Below are positions 1 through 6,653 of a stretch of DNA of 18,818 nucleotides, piece by piece. Position numbers and translations under genes: made by a program. The stretch comes from JALOTE01 sp031422195 (lineage in GTDB: Bacteria > Pseudomonadota > Alphaproteobacteria > Rhizobiales > Rhizobiaceae): positions 1 to 18,818 of the forward strand of contig JANOPZ010000033.1 in the NCBI GenBank assembly GCA_031422195.1, given 5' to 3'. Numbering within the stretch: position 1 is the first letter of the stretch; each line of letters opens with the position of its first letter. The notes beneath the pieces are model-generated. The model saw only the letters and a program-made list of their open reading frames with translations. It did no database searches and had not been told where the DNA came from.

Positions 1-40
1 TGATTAGCTTGCGGCACGAACAGCAAATGCGTCAAGGCCT

Positions 41-1225
41 TCAACGCGCCAAATCAGCGACCACGGCATCGAGCACCATCATGCCATCGCGGGTGGCGCG
101 CAAACGTCGGTCGGGCGTTACCTCCAACATGCCATCGCTGACCAACGGTTGAATTGCCTCTTCTGAAAGCGCTTTTCCGGTGAGGCGTTCAAAACGTTCC
201 AATGAAATGCCTTCACGCAACCTGAGGCCCATCAGCAGCATTTCATCGCCCTCTTGGCCAGGCATCAAATGCTCTTCTTCAATCACACCATGTTCAAATG
301 AACCCACAGCATCAAGCCAGCGTTCCGGGTTCTTTTCAGTCATAGTCACCGTGCGCGCAAATCCCTCTTTGAAGCGGCCATGTGCACCCGGTCCGGCCCC
401 GACATATTCGCCATAACGCCAATAAACCAGATTATGACGGCTCTCAGCACCCGGCACAGCATGGTTAGACACTTCATAAGCGGGCAGGCCGTGGTTGGCC
501 GTAATCTCTTGCGTCACCTGATAAAGCCGCGCTGCGTGGTCTTCATCGGGAATTTTCAATTTACCAGCTTTGTGCAGCCCATAAAACGGCGTGCCTTCTT
601 CAATTGTCAGCTGATAAAGCGACAAATGATCAGCGGCGTGGCTGATCGCTTGTTTCAGCTCGAGCGCCCATTCTTCTTCGGTTTGCGAAGGGCGGCGGGC
701 ATAAATCAAATCAAATGACAGGCGGGGGAATGTTTCCCGTGCAAGGGCAATGGCTTGCAACGCCTGTTCGGCATTGTGCAGCCGGCCAAGCATTTTAAGG
801 TCGATGTCATTCATGGCTTGAACGCCAAGCGATACGCGATTGACGCCTGCCGCGCGGTAGCCTTTGAAACGTGACGCTTCAACACTGGAGGGATTTGCTT
901 CCAATGTAATTTCGGCGCTGTCTTCAATTGTCCATAGGCTGGCCACGCAATCCAGCAATGCGCCAACGGTTGCAGGCTCCATCAATGATGGTGTGCCGCC
1001 GCCGAGAAATATTGAGCCGACCGAGCGAGGCCCGGTGCGTTGCCGATAATGCGATAATTCGCGCCTGAAGGCATCAACATAGGCTTGCTGGTCGATCTTT
1101 GTATGGCGAACATGGGAGTTAAAATCGCAATATGGGCATTTGGCAGCACAAAACGGCCAATGCAAATAAACGCCGAAGCCGCCCTCAGTTTCAGGTAAGC
1201 GATTGGTTATGTTTTGGTTGATCAT
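41..1225 (-). CDS. hemW: HemW, radical SAM haem chaperone
   Basis: This 394-residue protein is a HemW-type radical SAM protein, often mislabelled oxygen-independent coproporphyrinogen oxidase. The family binds haem and a 4Fe-4S cluster with SAM and is thought to hand haem to acceptor proteins. The cluster motif C26-x3-C30-x2-C33 is visible in the stretch WPFCAAKCPYCDF. It is followed by D-F rather than the extra Cys of true HemN, which favours HemW. The SAM-binding glycine motif GGGTPS lies near residue 75, and a HemN C-terminal-like region occupies about 290–394. The length fits the family. The ATG sits in an ATGA overlap with the rdgB stop, so translation is probably coupled to rdgB. It is the last gene of the rph–rdgB–hemW unit. 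The function is known for the family and inferred here. Confidence 0.93.
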   Translation of the reverse strand: MINQNITNRLPETEGGFGVYLHWPFCAAKCPYCDFNSHVRHTKIDQQAYVDAFRRELSHYRQRTGPRSVGSIFLGGGTPSLMEPATVGALLDCVASLWTIEDSAEITLEANPSSVEASRFKGYRAAGVNRVSLGVQAMNDIDLKMLGRLHNAEQALQAIALARETFPRLSFDLIYARRPSQTEEEWALELKQAISHAADHLSLYQLTIEEGTPFYGLHKAGKLKIPDEDHAARLYQVTQEITANHGLPAYEVSNHAVPGAESRHNLVYWRYGEYVGAGPGAHGRFKEGFARTVTMTEKNPERWLDAVGSFEHGVIEEEHLMPGQEGDEMLLMGLRLREGISLERFERLTGKALSEEAIQPLVSDGMLEVTPDRRLRATRDGMMVLDAVVADLAR

Positions 1226-1869
1226 GGCTCAATCAAATGGGTTTCAGCAAACAGTTTGAAAGCCCGCGCACGATGCGACAAAGCAGCTGCATCTCCCGGT
1301 TTCCATCCGTGTTTTTCATCGGCAGTCATTTCGCCAAAGGTGCGCAAATGGCCATCGGGCAAAAATACCGGATCATAGCCGAAGCCATCATCACCGCGTG
1401 GCGGCCATATCAATGTGCCAGCGGCATCGCCTCTGAAGAACTGGGTTTCACCATCTGGCCAAGCCAAACATAACGTGGCGACAAATCGGCCTTTGCGTTG
1501 GCCGGGCAAGGTTGCGCCAGCTTCAACCAACGCATCTTCAACCTTTTGCATGGCAACGCTAAAACTGCGCGAGCCATCCGGCAGCGTTGCCCAATCGGCG
1601 GTATACACACCAGGTTGATTGCCAAGGGCATTAACTTCCAAACCGCTATCATCTGACAAAGCAACCAAACCCGTTGCCCTTGCGGCAGCGAGCGCCTTGA
1701 TTGCAGCGTTGGCTTCAAAAGTGGTTCCGGTCTCCTCCGGCTCTGGCAAACCCAGTTCGCCTGCTGAAATCACCTCAATACCAAACGGCGCGACAAGTCC
1801 GCGAAACTCCGCGAGTTTACCGGCATTATGGGTGGCCAAAACCAATTTTTTTTCGGTCAGTTGACGCAT
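1222..1869 (-). CDS. rdgB: RdgB/HAM1 non-canonical purine NTP pyrophosphatase
   Basis: This enzyme hydrolyses dITP, ITP and XTP to monophosphates plus pyrophosphate, keeping deaminated purines out of DNA and RNA. With the start used here it has 215 residues, usual for the family. The N-terminal phosphate-binding motif THNAGK (residues 13–18), the metal-site segment LSDDSGL (about 71–77), FGYDPVF in the C-terminal half and the base-recognition SHRARAF near the end are all present. The frame stays open upstream to 1905, but that would overlap rph by 35 nt and add 12 non-conserved residues. The ATG at 1869 follows the rph stop after a single base and places the conserved motif at the usual distance from the N terminus. 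The stop overlaps the hemW start by four bases (ATGA), which suggests translational coupling. Confidence 0.94.
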   Translation of the reverse strand: MRQLTEKKLVLATHNAGKLAEFRGLVAPFGIEVISAGELGLPEPEETGTTFEANAAIKALAAARATGLVALSDDSGLEVNALGNQPGVYTADWATLPDGSRSFSVAMQKVEDALVEAGATLPGQRKGRFVATLCLAWPDGETQFFRGDAAGTLIWPPRGDDGFGYDPVFLPDGHLRTFGEMTADEKHGWKPGDAAALSHRARAFKLFAETHLIEP

Positions 1870-1870
1870 T

Positions 1871-2590
1871 TCAAGCGCTGATGGCCTCACGCTGTTTTTC
1901 AACAAGATCGTGTGTCGCTTTTTTGGCCAGCTCCAGAAGCGCTAAAAATTCAGCCTCCGAAAACGGTGCACCCTCAGCAGTACCTTGAATTTCAACAAGG
2001 CCGCCATTGCCGGTGATGACGAAATTGGCATCCGTGTCGGCATTGCTGTCTTCTGCATAATCCAAATCAGTGACGGGCGTGCCCTGAAAGATACCGCAGG
2101 AAACCGCCGCAACATGGTCTTTCAAGACACGGCGCACAGACACAAGTTGGCGGCCTTCCATCCATTTGAGGCATTGGTGCAGCGCGACAAAACCACCGGT
2201 GATGGCTGCCGTTCTGGTGCCGCCATCGGCTTGGATCACATCGCAATCAACCGTGATCTGACATTCGCCCAAAGCGGATAAATCGGTAACGGCACGCAAT
2301 GATCGGGCAATCAAGCGTTGAATTTCCATCGTGCGCCCGCCCTGTTTGCCCGACGCGGCTTCACGTTTCATACGCTCGCCAGTGGCGCGGGGTAACATGC
2401 CATATTCAGCCGTGACCCAGCCCTTGCCGGTGCCGCGCATCCATTGCGGCACTTTGCTTTCATAGCTGGCGGTGCATAGCACCTGCGTATTGCCAAATGA
2501 CACAAGGCATGAGCCTTCTGCGTGAACGCTGACGCCGGTTTTGAACGATACGTCGCGCATTTCATAAGGTTGGCGGCCGGATGGGCGCAT
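1871..2590 (-). CDS. rph: Ribonuclease PH
   Basis: RNase PH is a phosphorolytic 3'-to-5' exoribonuclease that trims tRNA precursors and other structured RNAs in the cytoplasm as a hexameric ring. The 239-residue product begins MRPSGRQPYEMR, the hallmark N terminus of the family. It carries the conserved DVIQADGGTRTAAITG segment and the LCTASYE region typical of the RNase PH fold. The open frame extends to 2650. The start at 2590 is preferred because it matches the family N terminus and has an AAAGGA ribosome-binding site seven bases upstream. It is the first gene of a minus-strand unit with rdgB and hemW and lies divergent from hrcA, with 119 bp between the starts. Confidence 0.95.
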   Translation of the reverse strand: MRPSGRQPYEMRDVSFKTGVSVHAEGSCLVSFGNTQVLCTASYESKVPQWMRGTGKGWVTAEYGMLPRATGERMKREAASGKQGGRTMEIQRLIARSLRAVTDLSALGECQITVDCDVIQADGGTRTAAITGGFVALHQCLKWMEGRQLVSVRRVLKDHVAAVSCGIFQGTPVTDLDYAEDSNADTDANFVITGNGGLVEIQGTAEGAPFSEAEFLALLELAKKATHDLVEKQREAISA

Positions 2591-2709
2591 GAAAAAGTCC
2601 TTTAATTTTCTTTGTTGCCGCGTCCTAGCTGCTTCAACGCTCGGGCGCAAAGGAAAACACCCAATGACTGCTGGTGATTGAAGGTTGAGGATAAGCGTTC
2701 TACATCAGA

Positions 2710-3795
2710 ATGATGTCAGACTTTATTTCCAACAAGCCAGTGCCAATGTCAGGCCAAACACTCGACCAGCGCTCACGCGATATTTTTCGCCAAGTGGTAG
2801 AATCATATCTTGGTGACGGCACGCCAGTGGGCAGCCGCAATTTATCGCGTTTGCTCACCGCCCAATTGTCGCCAGCCACCATCCGTAACGTGATGAGTGA
2901 TCTTGAGCATTTAGGCCTGATCTATGCGCCGCATATTTCAGCAGGGCGCTTGCCAACAGAGTCTGGCTTAAGGTTTTTCGTCGATAGCTTTATGGAAATG
3001 GGCAATCTCACCTTTGAAGAGCGCGCTAACATTGAAACACAAGTGCGCAATGCGGGTGAAGGTCAAAGTACACAATCTGTGCTTGATCAGGCTGGAAAGT
3101 TGCTTTCAGGTTTATCGCGTGGAGCCAGCCTTGTGATGGCCGGCAAGAATGAAAGCCCGCTTAAACATATTGATTTTGTGCTGCTCGAAACCTTCAAAGC
3201 CTTGGCAATTTTGGTCAATGAGCGTGGTGATGTTGAAAATAGGGTGATTGAGCTTGCCCCCGGCACAACGCCGTCTCAGCTTGCGGAAGCGGCAAATTTT
3301 CTAAATGCCAATTTGCGCGGCGCAACATTGAGCGAAGCGCGCAATCGTATGGCAACTCTGCGTGAAAAAACCGAGCGCGAGCTTGATGTTTTGTCGGCAA
3401 GCCTGGTTGATCGTGGTTTGGCGGTTTGGAGCGGAGCCGACACCGGATCAACTGCCAAACTCATTGTGCGCGGCACCGCGAACTTGCTCGATCCGGCAGC
3501 TGGCGCTGGCGAATTGGAACGTATTCGCTTGCTGTTTGAAGACCTCGAAAGTCAGGGCGATTTGATCAAGCTTTTAGAATCAGCAGAGGCTGGCACAGGT
3601 GTCAGGATTTTCATCGGGTCCGAAAACCGATTGTTTTCTTTATCCGGCTCATCCGTCATTGTAGCGCCGTTCAGAGACAGTGAGCAAAAAGTGATTGGCG
3701 CGCTCGGCGTGATTGGCCCGACGCGCCTTAATTATGCCCGCGTTGTGCCAATGGTTGATTTCACGGCGCAAATTCTCGGCAAGGTGCTGGGTTAA
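2710..3795 (+). CDS. hrcA: HrcA heat-inducible transcriptional repressor
   Basis: HrcA represses chaperone genes, typically groESL, by binding the CIRCE inverted repeat, and depends on GroEL for activity. The 361-residue protein has the N-terminal winged-helix region (about residues 18–85), including the diagnostic segments RDIFRQVVESYL, GTPVGSRNLSRLL, IRNVMSDLEHLGLI and HISAGRLPT. A GAF-like C-terminal domain follows, ending in IGPTRLNYARVVPMVDF. The length is typical. Two ATGs (2710 and 2713) are equally possible and no strong ribosome-binding site precedes them. A weak TTGAAG…CTACAT pair lies just before the start, so a very short leader is possible but unproven. No CIRCE motif is seen upstream of this gene or of grpE, so autoregulation through CIRCE is not supported here. 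Confidence 0.94.
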   Translation: MMSDFISNKPVPMSGQTLDQRSRDIFRQVVESYLGDGTPVGSRNLSRLLTAQLSPATIRNVMSDLEHLGLIYAPHISAGRLPTESGLRFFVDSFMEMGNLTFEERANIETQVRNAGEGQSTQSVLDQAGKLLSGLSRGASLVMAGKNESPLKHIDFVLLETFKALAILVNERGDVENRVIELAPGTTPSQLAEAANFLNANLRGATLSEARNRMATLREKTERELDVLSASLVDRGLAVWSGADTGSTAKLIVRGTANLLDPAAGAGELERIRLLFEDLESQGDLIKLLESAEAGTGVRIFIGSENRLFSLSGSSVIVAPFRDSEQKVIGALGVIGPTRLNYARVVPMVDFTAQILGKVLG

Positions 3796-3806
3796 CGCAA
3801 TCACCA

Positions 3807-3835
3807 CTTGATTTTTCGCCGCCCACACCTGATAT
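3807..3835 (+). promoter_or_regulatory. Candidate heat-shock-like promoter for grpE
   Basis: Just after the hrcA stop, CTTGAT (3807–3812) and TGATAT (3830–3835) are separated by 17 bp. The CTTGA-type -35 and the CTGATAT -10 loosely resemble RpoH promoters of alphaproteobacteria, as would fit a grpE gene. The match is imperfect and a housekeeping promoter or simple read-through from hrcA is equally possible. Confidence 0.3.
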
Positions 3836-3897
3836 CGCTGCCATATTCACTTGGTAAAAATCTTTGACACCCGTTTGAACGGCACCGGAGCCTCGGC

Positions 3898-4536
3898 ATG
3901 AATAATGATTCCAATAAACGATATGGTTCCGATGAGCATATGGATGAGGATGCCCTGGCTGACGCTATGAATCAACTCGAAGACGATGATCGCAAAGACG
4001 GTGATCGCGAAGAGGAAGAGTTAGAGGAAGAAGAAGCCGAAGAAGAGGAGGTTGATGAAGCCGATCTTCTGAAAGCTGAAATCGTTAGTCTTAAAGAGCG
4101 CTATATTCGTTTGGCCGCTGATATGGAAAACCTGCGCCGTCGCACCGAGCGCGAAGTTAAGGATGCGCGGATATTTGCAATTTCGAACTTTGCCCGTGAT
4201 GTGTTGTCGGTCTCTGATGATTTGAGCCGCGCGATGCAAGTCGTGCGTGACAGCCAAAACACCGAAGATCCGCTGGCTTCTGTTGCCGGTTTGGTGGAAG
4301 GCATTGCTGCCACCGAACGCGCGATGATAACCACCATGGAACGCCATGGCGTCACCCGTGTTGACCCGGTTGGCGAAAAGTTTGACCCTAATTACCATCA
4401 GGCTATGTTTGAGGTACCAGACGCGACCAAGCCCAACAACACAGTTATGAATGTTGTGCAGGCCGGGTTTAAGATCGGCGAGAGGATGCTTCGCCCGGCT
4501 TTGGTGGGTGTTTCCAAGGGCGGGCCGAAAGCCTAG
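3898..4536 (+). CDS. grpE: GrpE nucleotide exchange factor for DnaK
   Basis: GrpE releases ADP from DnaK and so drives the Hsp70 cycle in the cytoplasm. The 212-residue protein starts with a very acidic, low-complexity stretch (about residues 35–60, runs of Glu). A long coiled-coil helix follows (about 60–110, with the conserved ADMENLRRRTERE). The C-terminal beta domain ends in the family signature region, with MERHGV, FDPNYHQAMF and RPALVGVSKGG. A GGAG sequence seven bases before the ATG supports the start. It lies 102 bp downstream of hrcA in the same direction, the usual arrangement in Hyphomicrobiales, and is followed by a hairpin that may end the transcript. Confidence 0.96.
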   Translation: MNNDSNKRYGSDEHMDEDALADAMNQLEDDDRKDGDREEEELEEEEAEEEEVDEADLLKAEIVSLKERYIRLAADMENLRRRTEREVKDARIFAISNFARDVLSVSDDLSRAMQVVRDSQNTEDPLASVAGLVEGIAATERAMITTMERHGVTRVDPVGEKFDPNYHQAMFEVPDATKPNNTVMNVVQAGFKIGERMLRPALVGVSKGGPKA

Positions 4537-4574
4537 CATCTCACTTTACGTCAGCTAGCCTGTCATAAACGGTT

Positions 4575-4600
4575 GCCAAAAGTGACCCTTTTGGCCCTTT
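4575..4600 (+). terminator. Probable rho-independent terminator after grpE
   Basis: GCCAAAAG (4575–4582) and CTTTTGGC (4588–4595) form a perfect 8-bp stem with a 5-nt loop, followed by CCTTT. The T tract is short and the stem is rich in A–T pairs, so termination may be partial. Confidence 0.5.
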
Positions 4601-4658
4601 GCCTGCCCTGATTGATTGTCAAAGGCGTAAAGACGATCAACAGGCTACACATCAACTC

Positions 4659-5003
4659 ATGAAATATGTTGCTTTTTCTGCTGCTATTGCCGCTGCGCTT
4701 TTGCTTTCTGCACCCGTTTTTGCCAGTTCCAGTTGCGGTACTGCATCTTGGTATGCACTCACTTCTAAAACCGCCAGCGGTGAACGTATGAACCCGGCTA
4801 AACTAACAGCCGCACATAAAACACTTCCATTTGGCACCACCTTGAAAGTGACGAACCCTAACAATGGCAAATCTGTTGTGGTGCGCATTAATGACCGCGG
4901 GCCGTTTATCAAAGGGCGCGTTCTTGACTTATCAAAGGCTGCCGCGAACCAAATCGGCATCATCAGCCGTGGCCATGGCAAAGTCTGCTTCAGTAAAGTT
5001 TGA
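4659..5003 (+). CDS. Small secreted RlpA-like double-psi beta-barrel protein
   Basis: The 114-residue product has a signal peptide (about residues 1–22: Lys2, a hydrophobic core, then PVFA) followed by one RlpA-like double-psi beta-barrel domain. Visible family features are ASWYALTSKTASGERM, LTAAHKTLPFGTTLKV and VVRINDRGPFIKGRVLDLS. RlpA proteins are septal peptidoglycan-binding proteins or lytic transglycosylases. Here there is no lipobox, because the first Cys lies four residues after the predicted cleavage site, and there is no SPOR domain, so this is a minimal periplasmic form. Cys26 and Cys110 flank the barrel and could form a disulphide. The start at 4659 was chosen because it places the signal peptide at the N terminus; the 20 extra upstream residues (frame open from 4599) are unlike a signal sequence. 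Its exact activity is unknown. Confidence 0.85.
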   Translation: MKYVAFSAAIAAALLLSAPVFASSSCGTASWYALTSKTASGERMNPAKLTAAHKTLPFGTTLKVTNPNNGKSVVVRINDRGPFIKGRVLDLSKAAANQIGIISRGHGKVCFSKV

Positions 5004-6017
5004 TCAGCCAAACCGGTTGCGAATGTTCTGAAAATTCTTTGGCCAAAATCCTCGCGCATCTTCGCGGATGAATGTTGCAAGTCCTGCCAAGGCAACCAAG
5101 GTCAAACCCATCAGCGCAATTGCGTCCAGCCATTCATTGAAGAACAACACACCAAGTGCGACGCCCCACATAAGCTGTGAATATTGCAGCGGGGCGATGC
5201 GGTTGGCGGGCACTGTCTGCGACGCAATCATCAGCATTAAACTTGCGCTTCCATGCAAAACACCTGCCGAAGCTAACATGGCAAGCGTGCTCAAATCAGG
5301 CCATTGAAACCCAGCCAGCATCAAAATACCATTGGCAATAAGAGCGTACACAATGGATACGCCCATTAAGGATGTGCGCTTTTCGCTGGTGCTAATTTGG
5401 CGCACAACCACCAATGCAATTGCACCGCACAGGCCAGCGCCAACAGCTGCAAAATGGGCAGGAGTGATCTCACGAAATCCTGGCCGGATAACGATCAGCA
5501 CGCCAATCATGCCAACCATCAAGGCCGACCAGCGCCGCCAACCCACGCGTTCTTTGAGAAAAATCACTGACAAAATGGTGACAAAAAACGGCATCAGGAA
5601 AAACAAAGTATAAGCTTCAGCGAGGGGAAGTTTCGTAAAAGCATAAAAGCCAAAAATTCCAGCGCCAACCCCGGCAAGCGCCCGCAACTGGGTCAGCCAA
5701 GGATGATTCATCTGCATCATCTGCGCCCAGCTTTCATGGGCCGGCCGCGTATAGGCCACGGGTAACACAGAAAATATAGTGACGAAAAAGGCCACAGCAA
5801 ATACGCTGATATCGCCTGAACCTCCAGCTTTAATCAGCGCGTCGCCAGCTGCGTAAAAAGCAAAGGCGGCACAAGCCATCAACAAAGCACGGGTCACGGG
5901 CAGCCTCAAAATACGTTTGGAATCAGTTTGGTTTTTTGTAACGCGATTTGCCGTTGCGGTCTTTCTGTTTGTTGTGGCAAGCCCCGCAAAAGCGCCGACT
6001 GACATTGATAATGCCAT
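5004..6017 (-). CDS. EamA/DMT-superfamily membrane transporter
   Basis: This is a polytopic inner-membrane protein with about ten hydrophobic segments arranged as two EamA repeats. Landmarks include GDALIKAGGSGD after the first segment, PLAEAYTLFFLMPFFVTILS in the first repeat and PLQYSQLMWGVALGVLFFNEW in the second. The family exports or imports small metabolites, and the substrate cannot be predicted. The outermost ATG (6017) has no visible ribosome-binding site and adds about 40 polar residues before the first membrane segment. A GTG at 5897 has GAGG six bases upstream and gives the usual short N terminus, so the true protein may be about 297 residues. Its stop codon abuts the stop of the convergent RlpA-like gene with no intervening base. 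The neighbouring divergent MarR-like gene may regulate it, which is inference from position only. Confidence 0.85.
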   Translation of the reverse strand: MALSMSVGAFAGLATTNRKTATANRVTKNQTDSKRILRLPVTRALLMACAAFAFYAAGDALIKAGGSGDISVFAVAFFVTIFSVLPVAYTRPAHESWAQMMQMNHPWLTQLRALAGVGAGIFGFYAFTKLPLAEAYTLFFLMPFFVTILSVIFLKERVGWRRWSALMVGMIGVLIVIRPGFREITPAHFAAVGAGLCGAIALVVVRQISTSEKRTSLMGVSIVYALIANGILMLAGFQWPDLSTLAMLASAGVLHGSASLMLMIASQTVPANRIAPLQYSQLMWGVALGVLFFNEWLDAIALMGLTLVALAGLATFIREDARGFWPKNFQNIRNRFG

Positions 6018-6040
6018 GTCAAACTACGCGGAATATATAA

Positions 6041-6622
6041 ATGGAGAATGATGAGAGCCCGCTAAAGTTTTCAGCGCGCAATGAATGTGATGGCTTTGAT
6101 GCAGCGGCCAGCGGCGAGGATGAAATCATTCATCGGTTGGGCCGCGTTTACAGAAAACAAGTGCGCAATGCTGAGCGCTTAATAACACGGCGATTTAGTG
6201 TTCGTATGACCGAGTTTACGATTTTGCATATGTTGGCTGCTGTGGGACCATTGCGGTTACGGCGCATCGCGACAGAACGCTATTTGCTGATCGAAGACGT
6301 GTTTTTGGCTGCCGGAACGTTGTTGGAACGCGGATTTATCCGCTTTGTTAAGATGGGCGAGCACTATGGTCCTGCCGAAATAACGCCGCTAGGCCGCCGT
6401 CTTTCTGCAAGATTAAGTCCCCGTGTGCTGGCCCGTCAAACAGAATTGACCGCTCATCTGGCCAAACAAAACCGCACGCGACTTCTCAACATGCTTGCGA
6501 GGCTTGAAGCTGAACTCGATGACGAAGCCAAGACGCAGGATTCCACCGCCCTGGAAATTGACCAGCTTGCTGAATGGATGGACGCTGAGTTTTCAGGGAC
6601 AGCTGATGACCTTGCAGCTTAA
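6041..6622 (+). CDS. MarR-like winged-helix transcriptional regulator
   Basis: The 193-residue cytosolic protein has the layout of a MarR-type regulator. A polar N-terminal arm and a helical dimerisation segment (IHRLGRVYRKQVRNAERLI) lead into a winged-helix region (about residues 53–125). There, MTEFTILHMLAAVGPLRLRRIA resembles the first helices and LLERGFIRFVKMGEHYGPAEITPLGRRL the recognition-helix exit and wing. A long C-terminal helix (130–180) would complete the dimer interface. Similarity to MarR is judged by pattern only and is moderate. The gene is divergent from the EamA transporter with 23 nt between the outermost starts, a typical position for a local regulator. The ribosome-binding site is weak (CGCGGA). 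The coding region ends inside a small tandem repeat. Confidence 0.65.
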   Translation: MENDESPLKFSARNECDGFDAAASGEDEIIHRLGRVYRKQVRNAERLITRRFSVRMTEFTILHMLAAVGPLRLRRIATERYLLIEDVFLAAGTLLERGFIRFVKMGEHYGPAEITPLGRRLSARLSPRVLARQTELTAHLAKQNRTRLLNMLARLEAELDDEAKTQDSTALEIDQLAEWMDAEFSGTADDLAA

Positions 6623-6653
6623 AATTTGCAGCTTAAGATTTACAGCCTCTTAG
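6612..6653. repeat. Three tandem 14-nt units across a convergent gene junction
   Basis: TTGCAGCTTAAAAT (6612–6625) is followed directly by TTGCAGCTTAAGAT (6626–6639), 13 of 14 bases identical. A diverged third unit, TTACAGCCTCTTAG (6640–6653), forms the end of the beta-galactosidase gene. The stop codon of the MarR-like gene lies in the first unit. It looks like a local slippage duplication. Confidence 0.6.

Noticed and set aside
1..110. A 21-codon minus-strand ORF (MPWSLIWRVEGL…) overlapping the end of hemW in another frame and ending at the window edge.
   Set aside because: Too short, no ribosome-binding site, and the hemW C terminus already matches its family, so a frameshift or extra peptide is not supported.
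4021..4539. A 172-codon open frame on the minus strand opposite grpE.
   Set aside because: It is the antisense shadow of the unambiguous GrpE coding region, with no recognisable protein features.
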